Positions 9,742 to 19,429 of a stretch of DNA of 64,000 nucleotides are shown in pieces. Position numbers and translations under genes: made by a program. This DNA comes from Oligoflexales bacterium (GTDB lineage Bacteria > Bdellovibrionota_B > Oligoflexia > Oligoflexales > RGVZ01), in the NCBI GenBank assembly GCA_947479535.1, contig CANJZQ010000006.1, positions 26,566 to 90,565 of the forward strand, read 5' to 3'. A model generated the notes under the pieces. It had not been told where the DNA came from, searched no databases, and saw only the letters and a list, made by a program, of their open reading frames with translations. Position 1 is the stretch's first letter. Each line of letters opens with the position of its first letter.

Positions 9742-10745
9742 AGGCCAACCAGGTGAAAATTTTACTCACAGTGATTGCACTGGGCGTTGGCGGCCGGGTT
9801 TCATCAGCCATGGCGCAGAGCGATGAGACGCCTATAGACATCACGCTGGCGGCCGTATGGGAAGGTGAATCACTTTCCCCAGCCAACGAAGAGGCCTTCA
9901 TTAAATTTCGCCAGCACTTCAGCTCCGCTAAAATCGTCCATTTCATCAGCCCGGTCTATCTCACGCGCGCCGTAAAAAATTCTCGCATCCGTGAAAACGA
10001 GCGCCAGAAAATCCTGGAGTTTATTGGAACGGGTGACCTCGCGGGAATCTACCTGAATGGATGGAAATCGATCACGGAATCGGCCGGAGTTTCGTTCCGG
10101 AACAACCCGACCTTCTGGGGCAACAGCCTGAGCGCCAGACAGTGCCTTGATGATTGCGGCCGGGAGGTTGCCATGACCGCGTATCCGCCGGACGAACTTC
10201 AAAGAATCATACGCAAAAGCCGCACACTTTTTGCCAAAAATGGCTTTGGCAGTCCATCGCTGATGCAAGTGGCGGGTCATGCGGCGGGACCAGACGTGCT
10301 TGCGGCCGCAAGTGCCGAGGGAATCACCCATGATTTCTCCGCCATCGCGCCAGAGCTGCTGTCCCCCAGACTTTATCGCTACCCGCTGCGCCAGCAATTG
10401 ATCGCCCTTTGGGGCGGCGTCGGGCCCTTGATGCCACCCATCCAACTAAAAACCGCCAATGGCCCACTCATTCAAATGACAGCCAATGGAATCCACACCG
10501 AATTCATGAGTGAAGCAGATATCCGGGCTCGACTGGAAGCCGTCATGGGCAGCGCCGGAAGTGCCCCCCCAAAGGCGACCGCGACGCGCCACCTGTTCAT
10601 TGGTTTCCCTGTGGAAACCATCGCGATCAGCTTGCCAAAACTTGAATTTACCCTTCAGGAATTATTCAGGAAGAGCTCTGAGACCAAAACACCCCTGCGG
10701 TGGACGGCAGAAAACCTTTCCAAGGCTTCCGCCAACGCCCACTAA
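9738..10745 (+). CDS. Secreted protein of unknown function, translationally coupled to the preceding protease
   Basis: Signal peptide; ATGA overlap with 7834..9741; no family recognised with confidence. Confidence 0.65.
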   Translation: MKANQVKILLTVIALGVGGRVSSAMAQSDETPIDITLAAVWEGESLSPANEEAFIKFRQHFSSAKIVHFISPVYLTRAVKNSRIRENERQKILEFIGTGDLAGIYLNGWKSITESAGVSFRNNPTFWGNSLSARQCLDDCGREVAMTAYPPDELQRIIRKSRTLFAKNGFGSPSLMQVAGHAAGPDVLAAASAEGITHDFSAIAPELLSPRLYRYPLRQQLIALWGGVGPLMPPIQLKTANGPLIQMTANGIHTEFMSEADIRARLEAVMGSAGSAPPKATATRHLFIGFPVETIAISLPKLEFTLQELFRKSSETKTPLRWTAENLSKASANAH

Positions 10746-10806
10746 AGCCCGTTGCAATTTCAATATAAAAGGCTTTTAATCCCCCCAAGATCACCTCCGT
10801 AAATCA

Positions 10807-12366
10807 ATGGGGAAAAAGCTCATGAATTCCTTCGCCAAGGGCCTTGTTACGGCTACAATTTCCGTGTTTTGCATGGCCAGTTTGACCAATGCAACTGGCG
10901 CAAAAGCCGCCACGGCCCCAACCACGCTTTCTCCCAAAATCAGCCCGGCACTCGCCAAGCAGATGCAGACTGAGGCACGCAGCATCCCGGCGCTCGTCTA
11001 CATGCTTGAGCAGGCGAATGTTGAAAAGGCCTATGAAATCGAGAGCAAAGTGGAGCGCGGGCAATATGTTTTCAGGACACTCGTGGCCACGGCTCGCAAA
11101 TCGCAACGCGGACTCATTGCCTATTTGAAGGCTCACAAGCTCGAATACAAGTCTTACTACCTGGGCAATGCCGTTGCGATTTTTAATGCGACCCCGGAAA
11201 TCATCGGTGAAGTCGCGGCACGGCCGGACGTTCAGCGGGTGGTCGCAGATCCGAAAATCCGGGCAAAAATGCCTGCGACCGACCGCCGGGAATTCGTCGA
11301 GCCCAAGCCAGATGGCGTGGGCGAAAACATCGTAAAAATTGGCGCAGAGCGTGTCTGGAATGAGTTCGCCACGCGCGGAGCCGGGATTGTGATTGCCGGC
11401 CAGGACACGGGTGTGCAGTGGGATCACCCGGCCCTCAAAAATCAGTACCGTGGATGGAATGGCAAGACGGCAGATCACACCTATTCCTGGCATGACGCCA
11501 TCGAAAAGCCAGTCAACACGGACAAGGCCAACACCTGCGGCTACAACGTAAAAGTCCCTTGCGACGATAATTCACACGGAACGCACACCGTAGGAACAGT
11601 TGTTGGAGATGACGGAGGAGCCAACAAGATCGGAGTTGCTCCGGGCGCAAAGTGGATCGCATGCCGCAACATGGATGCCGGCACTGGCGCACCCCACACC
11701 TACCTCGAATGCTTTGAATTCTTCCTGGCTCCGTACCCCCAGGGCGGCAATGCCGCTACCGATGGGAAGCCTGAACTGGCGCCTCATGTCATCAACAATT
11801 CATGGGGCTGCGACCATAACGAAGGCTGTGATGGCAGTGAATTCCTCGGAGTCTTGAAATCTCTTGAGGCTGCGGGAATCATGGTCGTTGCTTCCGCAGG
11901 CAATAGCGGACCAAGCTGCGGAACCATCGAAGCCGCACCAGCGCATCACACAGAAGAAACCCTGTCCGTGGGCGCCCACGACCACCGCTCGGACAAAATT
12001 GCCGGATTCTCAAGCCGCGGACCGTCCGTATTTGACAACTCCATCGGCCCTGATGTGACGGCTCCTGGTGTCGACGTCCGTTCGTGCACGCCAGGCAATG
12101 GCTATGCATCTTTCGGTTGGAGTGGAACTTCCATGGCGGGCCCCCATGTTGTTGGCCAAATCGCCCTGATGTGGAGCGCCGCACCAGCCCTGACTGGAAA
12201 AATCCCAGAGACTGTTGAACTGGTTCGTGCGACGGCCCAACCCAAGACCACAACCGAAACCTGTGGCAAGGTTCCGGGCACGGCGGTGCCAAACAACACT
12301 TTTGGATACGGCACGATCAACGTCTACGAATCTGTCAAAGCCGCCAAAGCCAAGTTCGGTGAATGA
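10807..12366 (+). CDS. Subtilisin-like (S8) serine protease, secreted
   Basis: Catalytic triad motifs IAGQDTGVQWDHP, DNSHGTHTVGTVVGD and GTSMAGPHVVG; signal peptide. Confidence 0.95.
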   Translation: MGKKLMNSFAKGLVTATISVFCMASLTNATGAKAATAPTTLSPKISPALAKQMQTEARSIPALVYMLEQANVEKAYEIESKVERGQYVFRTLVATARKSQRGLIAYLKAHKLEYKSYYLGNAVAIFNATPEIIGEVAARPDVQRVVADPKIRAKMPATDRREFVEPKPDGVGENIVKIGAERVWNEFATRGAGIVIAGQDTGVQWDHPALKNQYRGWNGKTADHTYSWHDAIEKPVNTDKANTCGYNVKVPCDDNSHGTHTVGTVVGDDGGANKIGVAPGAKWIACRNMDAGTGAPHTYLECFEFFLAPYPQGGNAATDGKPELAPHVINNSWGCDHNEGCDGSEFLGVLKSLEAAGIMVVASAGNSGPSCGTIEAAPAHHTEETLSVGAHDHRSDKIAGFSSRGPSVFDNSIGPDVTAPGVDVRSCTPGNGYASFGWSGTSMAGPHVVGQIALMWSAAPALTGKIPETVELVRATAQPKTTTETCGKVPGTAVPNNTFGYGTINVYESVKAAKAKFGE

Positions 12367-13199
12367 ACACTTCATTTTATTGTGACGTTCATACCCATCT
12401 GACCCACGAACGCTTTTGCGATGACCAAAATCAGGTCATCGCGAGGGCGATCGATGCTGGGTTGGGTGCCATCGTCACCAACGGCCTCAACCCGGTATCA
12501 AATCGTGAGGTTTTGGCCCTCGCTGCGGCGATCCCTCAGATCAAACCAGCGCTTGGTATCTATCCGACAGACGCCATCAATCAAATCCTGCCGGAAGACT
12601 ACCCTCACCGGGTCGACCGGTTTGACGTTGATGACGAAATCGCTTTCATTAGGCAATGCGCTGCGCAAAAAAAAATCATAGCCGTGGGAGAATGCGGCCT
12701 GGATGGTCACCTCGTCGGCTCAGAGACGTTTGCGGCGCAGGAAAGGGCCTTCGAAGCCCTGATCGGTGTCGCCATCGAGCACGACTTGCCGGTGATCGTT
12801 CACAGCCGGAAACGGGAAGTCCGGTGCGCAGAGATCTTGGCCAGCCTTGGCGCCAAGAAAGTAGACTTCCACTGCTTCGGCGGCAAAACCAAACACGCGC
12901 AAAAATGGGCCGAGGACCATGGATGGTTTTTTTCAATTCCAGCCAACGCCCGGGTCTCGGAAAGTTTCAAAAAAATGCTGGCGAGTCTCCCGCCGGAATT
13001 CATTTTGACGGAAACGGATGCCCCGTACATGGGCCCAGTCCGGGGCGAACGCAATGAACCAGCAAATGTTGTTGGCACAGTTGCTTATCTGGCAGAGCTC
13101 CGTGGCTGGCCGGAAGAAGACGCAAAAAAAACAGTCTGGGGTAATTACCTCAGACTGTTTGGGAATTTCACTGCTGATGTTGGTAAATCAGTAGGCTGA
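12363..13199 (+). CDS. TatD-family metal-dependent hydrolase/DNase
   Basis: N-terminal DVHTHLTHERF, AVGECGLDG, ILTETDAPYMGP; ATGA overlap with the S8 protease. Confidence 0.85.
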   Translation: MNTSFYCDVHTHLTHERFCDDQNQVIARAIDAGLGAIVTNGLNPVSNREVLALAAAIPQIKPALGIYPTDAINQILPEDYPHRVDRFDVDDEIAFIRQCAAQKKIIAVGECGLDGHLVGSETFAAQERAFEALIGVAIEHDLPVIVHSRKREVRCAEILASLGAKKVDFHCFGGKTKHAQKWAEDHGWFFSIPANARVSESFKKMLASLPPEFILTETDAPYMGPVRGERNEPANVVGTVAYLAELRGWPEEDAKKTVWGNYLRLFGNFTADVGKSVG

Positions 13200-13877
13200 G
13201 CACCCTTCCTGATTGACCCGCATCTCGTAGTCATCAAACAAGTACTTCAAGCGTTCGTTGGCGCGAACTTCAACATTCGCTTCAGCATAAAGCGTTGCAC
13301 AATAAATCGTTGCATCGCTGGCTGCTTCGGGCACCGCCTGCTGCGTGACTTCAGCGCTCGCTTCAGCAGCACGGATCCGGTACCGGATCAGCTTCTGAAC
13401 GCGCACGCTGTAAGCACCTTCAGGAAGGCGATGGATCATGAAACCGCCCGTCGCCAAAGCATCAGCAGAGCGTGCTGACTCACCCTTGATGTAAATTTGA
13501 AAACCCTTGTGGAATGCCCGGTTGTCGATTCTGGTCAAGAATTCGATCTTGCCACCGTTGTCGATCAAATTGATTTGAGTTTGAGGGGCAGCATCCGCAA
13601 GCACAGCTTCAAATTGCGATGAAAGATCGTTGGCGTCAAAAAAAGACTTCCCATTGACCGTCACTTCCGGCGCAGCAGGAATCGCAGCTTCGATACAACC
13701 ATTGAAAAGATCGTACCTGCAGTTCAGTCCGCTATTCCGGTAAATTCCTGTTCCTTCAGCGAAACTGTCTTCCGAGCGTTTGGTAGCCGTAGTGTCGACA
13801 AAGCAGCCTTGGACCATCGCCACCATGAACAACGTCGAAGTAGAGACAGACAACCACCTTGTGATGCGTAAAATCAT
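13188..13877 (-). CDS. Putative lipoprotein of unknown function
   Basis: Signal peptide with lipobox-like VQGC; convergent 12-nt overlap with the TatD-family gene. Confidence 0.6.
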   Translation of the reverse strand: MILRITRWLSVSTSTLFMVAMVQGCFVDTTATKRSEDSFAEGTGIYRNSGLNCRYDLFNGCIEAAIPAAPEVTVNGKSFFDANDLSSQFEAVLADAAPQTQINLIDNGGKIEFLTRIDNRAFHKGFQIYIKGESARSADALATGGFMIHRLPEGAYSVRVQKLIRYRIRAAEASAEVTQQAVPEAASDATIYCATLYAEANVEVRANERLKYLFDDYEMRVNQEGCSAY

Positions 13878-13996
13878 AACGCCTCCGTGCTTATTTTCTA
13901 ATCATTAATCTTTCGCCATTCGTCGGCTCCGGTCAATGCCTAAAACCAAAGAGTCCGCTTTCCCGGAAAGCCCTTTCCGGAAAAATCAAAAGCAAA

Positions 13997-14021
13997 ACCC
14001 CGGCCAACGATTGGCCGGGGT
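13997..14021 (-). terminator. Rho-independent terminator of the 14075..14764 gene
   Basis: Perfect 11-bp stem ACCCCGGCCAA-CGA-TTGGCCGGGGT followed on the minus strand by TTTGCTTTTGATTTTT. Confidence 0.8.
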
Positions 14022-14074
14022 CGCTAAAATGAAGGACTAGAACAAGAATCGAAAAGGAGATTGCGAGTGAAAAC

Positions 14075-14764
14075 TCACAGCCAGATGCTGAAGCCAGCTC
14101 CAATTGTGGTCGAATCGTTGCGGATGGTGTCAAAGCTGGTGTTGCCACTGCCTTTGACGAGATTTTCCTGCACCGTTTTGATCGAGCCGAAAACCGAGAC
14201 TTGGCTTGTCAGGAAGTAGTTCATTCCCATCGAGTAGTACATGCCGCTGCCGTAATAGTTGGCGCGATCCAGGCGTTGTACAAGGTCCATCTTGGAGGCA
14301 ATAATTCCACCGCCAAGCTCGAGGTTGGCCAGAGGTGCCATGAACACAAACCGGGCACCGGCATTGAAACGCGATCCACTAAGGGTTTGCAGGCCGTCGT
14401 CATTACGCCGCAAGGACACGAGGGTATGACCACCAGTAAATTGAATGAATTTCATGACTTCGAGGCCGAAGTTCGTCCCGATACCGAAGCCACGCCATGA
14501 ATCGCTGGATGCGCCAGCACCATCAAGGCTCAAACCAACACCGGCATTGCGGCTGGGCGCGACTTTGCCAGAAAACTTCCCAAATTCAGCGTCGATGGAC
14601 TGCGAGACGAATGTGTGGCTCACATTCCCCGAGCGCATCGTGTTAACGAAGTTGTGATTGCCTGACGCAAGCGTTTGAGCAAAGGCTTGATGGCTGCCCA
14701 TCAGCGCGATGAATGCCGTTGCGACCACGGCTGCTGCGTTACCCTTTAATCTGTAGAAACCCAT
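14075..14764 (-). CDS. Putative outer-membrane beta-barrel protein
   Basis: Signal peptide ending QAFAQ; alternating amphipathic strands, C-terminal TTIGAGFSIWL. Confidence 0.55.
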   Translation of the reverse strand: MGFYRLKGNAAAVVATAFIALMGSHQAFAQTLASGNHNFVNTMRSGNVSHTFVSQSIDAEFGKFSGKVAPSRNAGVGLSLDGAGASSDSWRGFGIGTNFGLEVMKFIQFTGGHTLVSLRRNDDGLQTLSGSRFNAGARFVFMAPLANLELGGGIIASKMDLVQRLDRANYYGSGMYYSMGMNYFLTSQVSVFGSIKTVQENLVKGSGNTSFDTIRNDSTTIGAGFSIWL

Positions 14765-14950
14765 TTCAGCCTCCCCGACTTCAACTACCGCTTAATCAAC
14801 AGCGATCTGGTTTTGTCAGAGATACTTCAAGGGGCGTGCCAGACCCATGCGTCAGCAAAAAAGACCTGCGCCTTTTATTAAACCCAATAATTACAGTGCT
14901 TTATATGTTTAGTCCGGGACAAGAAATCCCGCATTGGATGATTTCGCTGA

Positions 14951-15619
14951 CTAGCGAACGGGGGCTGTGTCCACCGGTTTGACACCAGCCCCGGGGTCAA
15001 GGCGGGAAACCTTTGACGGGGCATGGTCCCGGGCCTGGCCGCCATTCACTTGAATTTCAACCAGTGCGTCACCACTGCGTCCCGTGAACCGGGCACCAGA
15101 CTTGCCCATAAACTCATAAACCCCGGGTTCGCTGCGGGCAATGCCACCCCGAAGGTCCATATCGCCGACATGCTCCTCGAGTTCACCGCCTTCCCCAAAG
15201 GTCCGGCTCAAGCTCATTTTGATTTGGACCTCACCAGATGGCGTCTTGCCTGTTGGCAGGGTTTCAAAATGCCAGTCCCCAAAATAAAAATGATTGGGAC
15301 GGTCCATCCTCGCCTTCAAATTGAAATTCTGGGCACGCCGCGGAATGATCACGTCCCGGGCACCGTTCGCAGCCCCACCAGAGCCGGCAGCGGGAACCCG
15401 TTCAAAACCCTTGATGGTCAAGGGAATCCTTAAACGCGATGCGCTGGCCTCGTCCGCCAAGTCCACATCAGCCGTGTGGCTGGTGGCGGAATCCCGCTCA
15501 AACACACTCCAATCGTCTGGTTGAAAAGGTGCGGCCAACACGGAAGAGCCACCTGCTGCAAAAGCGACAGCAGTCACGGAAGCACCAAAAAACCGCAAAA
15601 AAATTCGACCGGTATGCAT
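14951..15619 (-). CDS. Secreted protein of unknown function
   Basis: ORF with signal peptide beginning at MHTGRIFLRFF (15619) rather than the longer ORF start at 15679. Confidence 0.55.
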   Translation of the reverse strand: MHTGRIFLRFFGASVTAVAFAAGGSSVLAAPFQPDDWSVFERDSATSHTADVDLADEASASRLRIPLTIKGFERVPAAGSGGAANGARDVIIPRRAQNFNLKARMDRPNHFYFGDWHFETLPTGKTPSGEVQIKMSLSRTFGEGGELEEHVGDMDLRGGIARSEPGVYEFMGKSGARFTGRSGDALVEIQVNGGQARDHAPSKVSRLDPGAGVKPVDTAPVR

Positions 15620-15687
15620 CGGTTGGTTGCCTCGCGACTCGTTGATTGGATAGTCTTTCCTTTCATTATAGACCAACAAGGCAGTAA

Positions 15688-17208
15688 ATGGGCAACGCCA
15701 CTTCCCAAACTAGATCAAGACGAGACCCTTGCAGCCTTTTGGTCAATTGGTCGATTGCTGGACTCATTCTGGCAAACTTGCTGTTTTTGGGTCAGAAAAT
15801 TCCAGTTCCTTCGTGGATTGCCAAACCGGTCATTCAATCCCAACTGCGGGCTACCGAAAGGGCCCTTGAGGCTTGGCGCAGCATGCACGGGCATTATCCT
15901 GCCAGCCTCGGCGCCATGATGGCAGCCGCGGAGATCCGGACCCTAAACCCGCCCTTCCATGATATCGCTGGCAATCGCCTGCAATACATCCGAATCGGGC
16001 TGGATTCTTTCATCCTTCGCAGTTTTGGCAGCGACTCTGTACCAGCATCAAGCACCGGGCCGCATGATGATGTGATCCTTGAAAGCATTGCATCCCGCAA
16101 TGCGGGCGGCATGGTGCTGACCAATGGAAATCATCACGTCGTTTCAGATGCATCTGCAGATCCTGTTGCATTCGCATTGTATCCTCCAGCCGCCTCAGAC
16201 GGATTGTGGTCGCCAGACGGGAAATGGATCGCACGAATTGCATCAAACCCGGATAACGGTGAGCACCGGATTATTGTCATGAAAGAAGACCACAGCCGCT
16301 TGCTCATTTCACCGCACGACCGGGTCGAGGAATTTTTGTGGGAAACGGGACCAGAGCCTTCACTAATTTTTTCTGCCACTGGAAGTGATCTTTACGAAGA
16401 TGGAATTTTTCGCTGGCGCGTCATGCCTGACAACAAAAGGGATGCTCCAAGTGACGCCCCAGCGCTGGAAAACCTGCTGAGCCAAAGCTCGAATCAATCA
16501 TTGCCTGGCGGCATCGTGGACAGTCACTCGTGGCCGCCAAAATCCAGATGGGTGATTGCGCTGCTACAAGATCATGGTGAGGCCTTGGCACAGAATGGGT
16601 TGACTGTGATCGCGGCGCCAGAGGCTGAACTCATCGCCAAGGGTGGCAGGACACGGTTTCTTGATCCCGCAAACCTTTGGCAATGCCCCAGAAACAGTGG
16701 AACCTGCAGCCGCATGCCGGGCGTCTCCCGGAAAAAGATTTCATTTAATTTGAGCTTGGATCAAACCCACAAGATCCGTGGCCGGATCACCCCTGCCCAA
16801 GAGCGCTGGAACCACCTTCCACTGCGAGGGCGATCCCAGGACTTGCTTGAATCATGGTTTGCGGCGGCATCGTCGGATGAACTTAATTCTTTGCACCCTT
16901 ACGTCCTCTTTTATGCGATTGTTTTGCAGGATCAAGTTCGAGCTTCAGGAGGTGGAAAAAGCAAGCTTTCCATCCAGCGGAAACTTGCCGAATGGACCGC
17001 TGGCATGACTCAAAAACTCATTCAAAGCCAGGAAACACCGCGCTACCTGCAGGCACTGATCCTTGGTGCCGATCGCCCCTATTTAAAAAACAACGGTCCA
17101 GGTTCGAATCCAGTTTTTGAATTAACGGACGCAGACTTGATGGAGACAGACAGGAATGTCGAAAAAAAACAGCAAAAAAAGCCCAACGATTCAAAAACTC
17201 GCAAGTGA
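15688..17208 (+). CDS. Membrane-anchored protein with GspG/pseudopilin-like N-terminal region followed by TolB/WD40-like segment
   Basis: N-terminal hydrophobic helix; ALEAWRSMHGHYPASLGAM...DIAGNRLQYIRIGLDSFILRSFGSD resembles the pseudopilin C-terminal fold; LWSPDGKWIARIASNPDNGEHRIIVMKED resembles a TolB repeat. Confidence 0.55.
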   Translation: MGNATSQTRSRRDPCSLLVNWSIAGLILANLLFLGQKIPVPSWIAKPVIQSQLRATERALEAWRSMHGHYPASLGAMMAAAEIRTLNPPFHDIAGNRLQYIRIGLDSFILRSFGSDSVPASSTGPHDDVILESIASRNAGGMVLTNGNHHVVSDASADPVAFALYPPAASDGLWSPDGKWIARIASNPDNGEHRIIVMKEDHSRLLISPHDRVEEFLWETGPEPSLIFSATGSDLYEDGIFRWRVMPDNKRDAPSDAPALENLLSQSSNQSLPGGIVDSHSWPPKSRWVIALLQDHGEALAQNGLTVIAAPEAELIAKGGRTRFLDPANLWQCPRNSGTCSRMPGVSRKKISFNLSLDQTHKIRGRITPAQERWNHLPLRGRSQDLLESWFAAASSDELNSLHPYVLFYAIVLQDQVRASGGGKSKLSIQRKLAEWTAGMTQKLIQSQETPRYLQALILGADRPYLKNNGPGSNPVFELTDADLMETDRNVEKKQQKKPNDSKTRK

Positions 17209-18316
17209 CCCGTCCGTTTTTGGAGTGGTCTTGGCCGGCGGAAGTGGGACCAGATTCTGGCCAAAATCGCGACTGAAAAATCCAAAGCAATTGTGTGCCC
17301 TCGGGGGGCAAGACAAGGCCATGCTGGATGTGACCCTGAGCCGCTTCGCGCCGTTGGTTGCACCGGCACGGCGCATGATTGTGACCCACAAGGACCAGCT
17401 CGCCGGTACACGGAAAATCGCCGGAGCAAAGTGTCCCATTCTGATTCCGGAACCACAGGCTAGAAACACTGCCCCCGCCATCGCCTTGGCTGCACTGGCC
17501 ATTGAGAGGATGGCGGAAGATGGCAGCGATCCTGTCATGATTTCCATGCATGCCGATCATGTGATCACGGACCTGAATGAATTCAATGCCGTGATGGCCC
17601 GCGCCGTAACCATCGCTCGAAAGGGATGGCTCACGCTTCTAGGGGTCGTTCCGTCCTTCCCTGAAACCGGATATGGCTACATCGAGCGAGGCCAGTCCCT
17701 TCATTTGCAACCATTCAACACGACAGAATCGGCTTTTGAGGTCGCCGGATTTCGTGAAAAACCAGATTACGAAACGGCGAAGCGTTACGTCGACAGTGGC
17801 CGGTTCCTTTGGAATTCGGGACTGTTCGTGTTTCCTGTGAGGCCATTATTGGCTGAACTGGAACGGAGCCTGCCGAAGGACATGAAGGCCCTGCGCTCTT
17901 GCCTCAAAAAATCGGTCCCTAAAGGCAAAAATCCTTTTGATCAGGCTAAACTGGAAAAGGTTTATCCGCGCCTCACTAAAATCTCCATCGACGAAGCCGT
18001 GCTGGAGAAAAGCAAAAAAATCGCAGTCGTGGATGCTGATTTTGGATGGCAGGATGTCGGGACCTGGGATGCCCTCGCGAAGGCGTTTCCCCCAACCGAT
18101 CATTCAGGCAACCTGGTCTATGGGAAGGCGGTGACCATCGACACCATGAACACAATCATCGATACAGACGGTCCACTTGTTGCCACGATCGGATTGCAGG
18201 ACATGGTTGTCGTGCACCACAAAGGAGCGATTCTTGTGTGCCCAAAAAGTCGTGCCCAAGATGTCAAAAAAATCGTGGAAATCCTGGAGAAGGCAAAACA
18301 CAAGGATCTGCTATAG
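17156..18316 (+). CDS. Mannose-1-phosphate guanylyltransferase
   Basis: VVLAGGSGTRFWPKSRLKNPKQL nucleotidyltransferase signature, PDYETAKRYVDSGRFLWNSGLFVF, DFGWQDVGTW. Confidence 0.92.
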   Translation: MSKKNSKKSPTIQKLASDPSVFGVVLAGGSGTRFWPKSRLKNPKQLCALGGQDKAMLDVTLSRFAPLVAPARRMIVTHKDQLAGTRKIAGAKCPILIPEPQARNTAPAIALAALAIERMAEDGSDPVMISMHADHVITDLNEFNAVMARAVTIARKGWLTLLGVVPSFPETGYGYIERGQSLHLQPFNTTESAFEVAGFREKPDYETAKRYVDSGRFLWNSGLFVFPVRPLLAELERSLPKDMKALRSCLKKSVPKGKNPFDQAKLEKVYPRLTKISIDEAVLEKSKKIAVVDADFGWQDVGTWDALAKAFPPTDHSGNLVYGKAVTIDTMNTIIDTDGPLVATIGLQDMVVVHHKGAILVCPKSRAQDVKKIVEILEKAKHKDLL

Positions 18317-19429
18317 GCGGTAGCCGTAAGCGTTGCCAAGTCCGGTCACGAAGTAAATCCCATCCTGAAGAAACAAAGGCTGCGCCGTGATGCTATAGGC
18401 AGTGGAATCGTGCCACTGGATTGCACCGGTTTGAATGTCGAGCGAGAAAACCCTGCCATCCGACGCTGACGAAACGAGCTTTGTTTCCGCAGCTGTTATG
18501 GTCGAAACCGGAGATCCGGTCATGGTTCGCCACATCTGGCGCCCCTGATTTCCCTCATCCAATCCAACAATATCGCCGTTCACGCAGCCAATGTATATTT
18601 TTCCATTGCGGCTCGTGGACGCAGAAATCGCGGGATATTTTTCTTGCCAGACGGTGCGCAGATCTGGTGACTTGGTGTCAACCGCAGCGACCAATCCATC
18701 GTAGCGTGTCAGATACAACAGATTGTCCTTTACGTGCATTTCACCAACCACATCCGGAAAGCGGGCTTCGCTCACAGACGGGTTCACGCGCCACGATTGC
18801 TTGCCAGTTTGCAAACCAATCGCAACGATTTCACCAGAAGCCAACCCTGCCACCACGGTGTCGCCGAATACAACTGGAGCCGCGCCGCCACCAACGGTCA
18901 AACCCTCGGGAAATCCTGCGTCAAAAAGCCACAGGCTTTTGCCTGTTTGATAGTCGATTGCATAGATGACCTGCGCCGACGTCTGGATCAGCAGGGTATT
19001 GCCTGCAAGAACTGGTTTCCGATCGGTGAAGGAATCAAGAGAGGCTTCCCACGCTCGTTTCCCGGTGGAGACATCCACCTTGAAAGCCTTGCCGCCACGG
19101 GTTCCGAACACAACAAACCCGCCCAGATTGGACATCGGACTGGTGACGTCCCCGCCAGCATTGAACCACCAGTTGAACTTGTCGCTGGTGAAAACTCGTG
19201 ATCCGACCCAGCCTTCACCAAAATCACCAACAACCGAATCGCCGTGGACCGTGAATCCCGACCGGTAATCGCGACCGAGTGGCTTTTCGCGATCGACAGA
19301 CGGCGCCATCTTAAAGGATCGCAAACGGAACGGTCGAGAATCTCCATTTGCCGCGTGCAAACTGATTGGTGTTGCTGCCATCAGCGCAAAAAACGCAACT
19401 AATTTTGTGATTCGTACGCGTGCAATCAT
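18311..19429 (-). CDS. bamB: PQQ-repeat beta-propeller protein, BamB-like
   Basis: Repeated AFKVDVSTGKRAWEAS / IYAIDYQTGKSLWLFD / VVAIGLQTGKQSWRV / VFSLDIQTGAIQW; sits directly downstream of a YfgM-like gene. Confidence 0.75.
   Translation of the reverse strand: MIARVRITKLVAFFALMAATPISLHAANGDSRPFRLRSFKMAPSVDREKPLGRDYRSGFTVHGDSVVGDFGEGWVGSRVFTSDKFNWWFNAGGDVTSPMSNLGGFVVFGTRGGKAFKVDVSTGKRAWEASLDSFTDRKPVLAGNTLLIQTSAQVIYAIDYQTGKSLWLFDAGFPEGLTVGGGAAPVVFGDTVVAGLASGEIVAIGLQTGKQSWRVNPSVSEARFPDVVGEMHVKDNLLYLTRYDGLVAAVDTKSPDLRTVWQEKYPAISASTSRNGKIYIGCVNGDIVGLDEGNQGRQMWRTMTGSPVSTITAAETKLVSSASDGRVFSLDIQTGAIQWHDSTAYSITAQPLFLQDGIYFVTGLGNAYGYRL

Noticed and set aside
14826-14841. TGGCAC-GCCCC-TTGAA upstream of the 14075..14764 gene as a sigma-54 site
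   Set aside because: Lacks the invariant GC of the -12 element.
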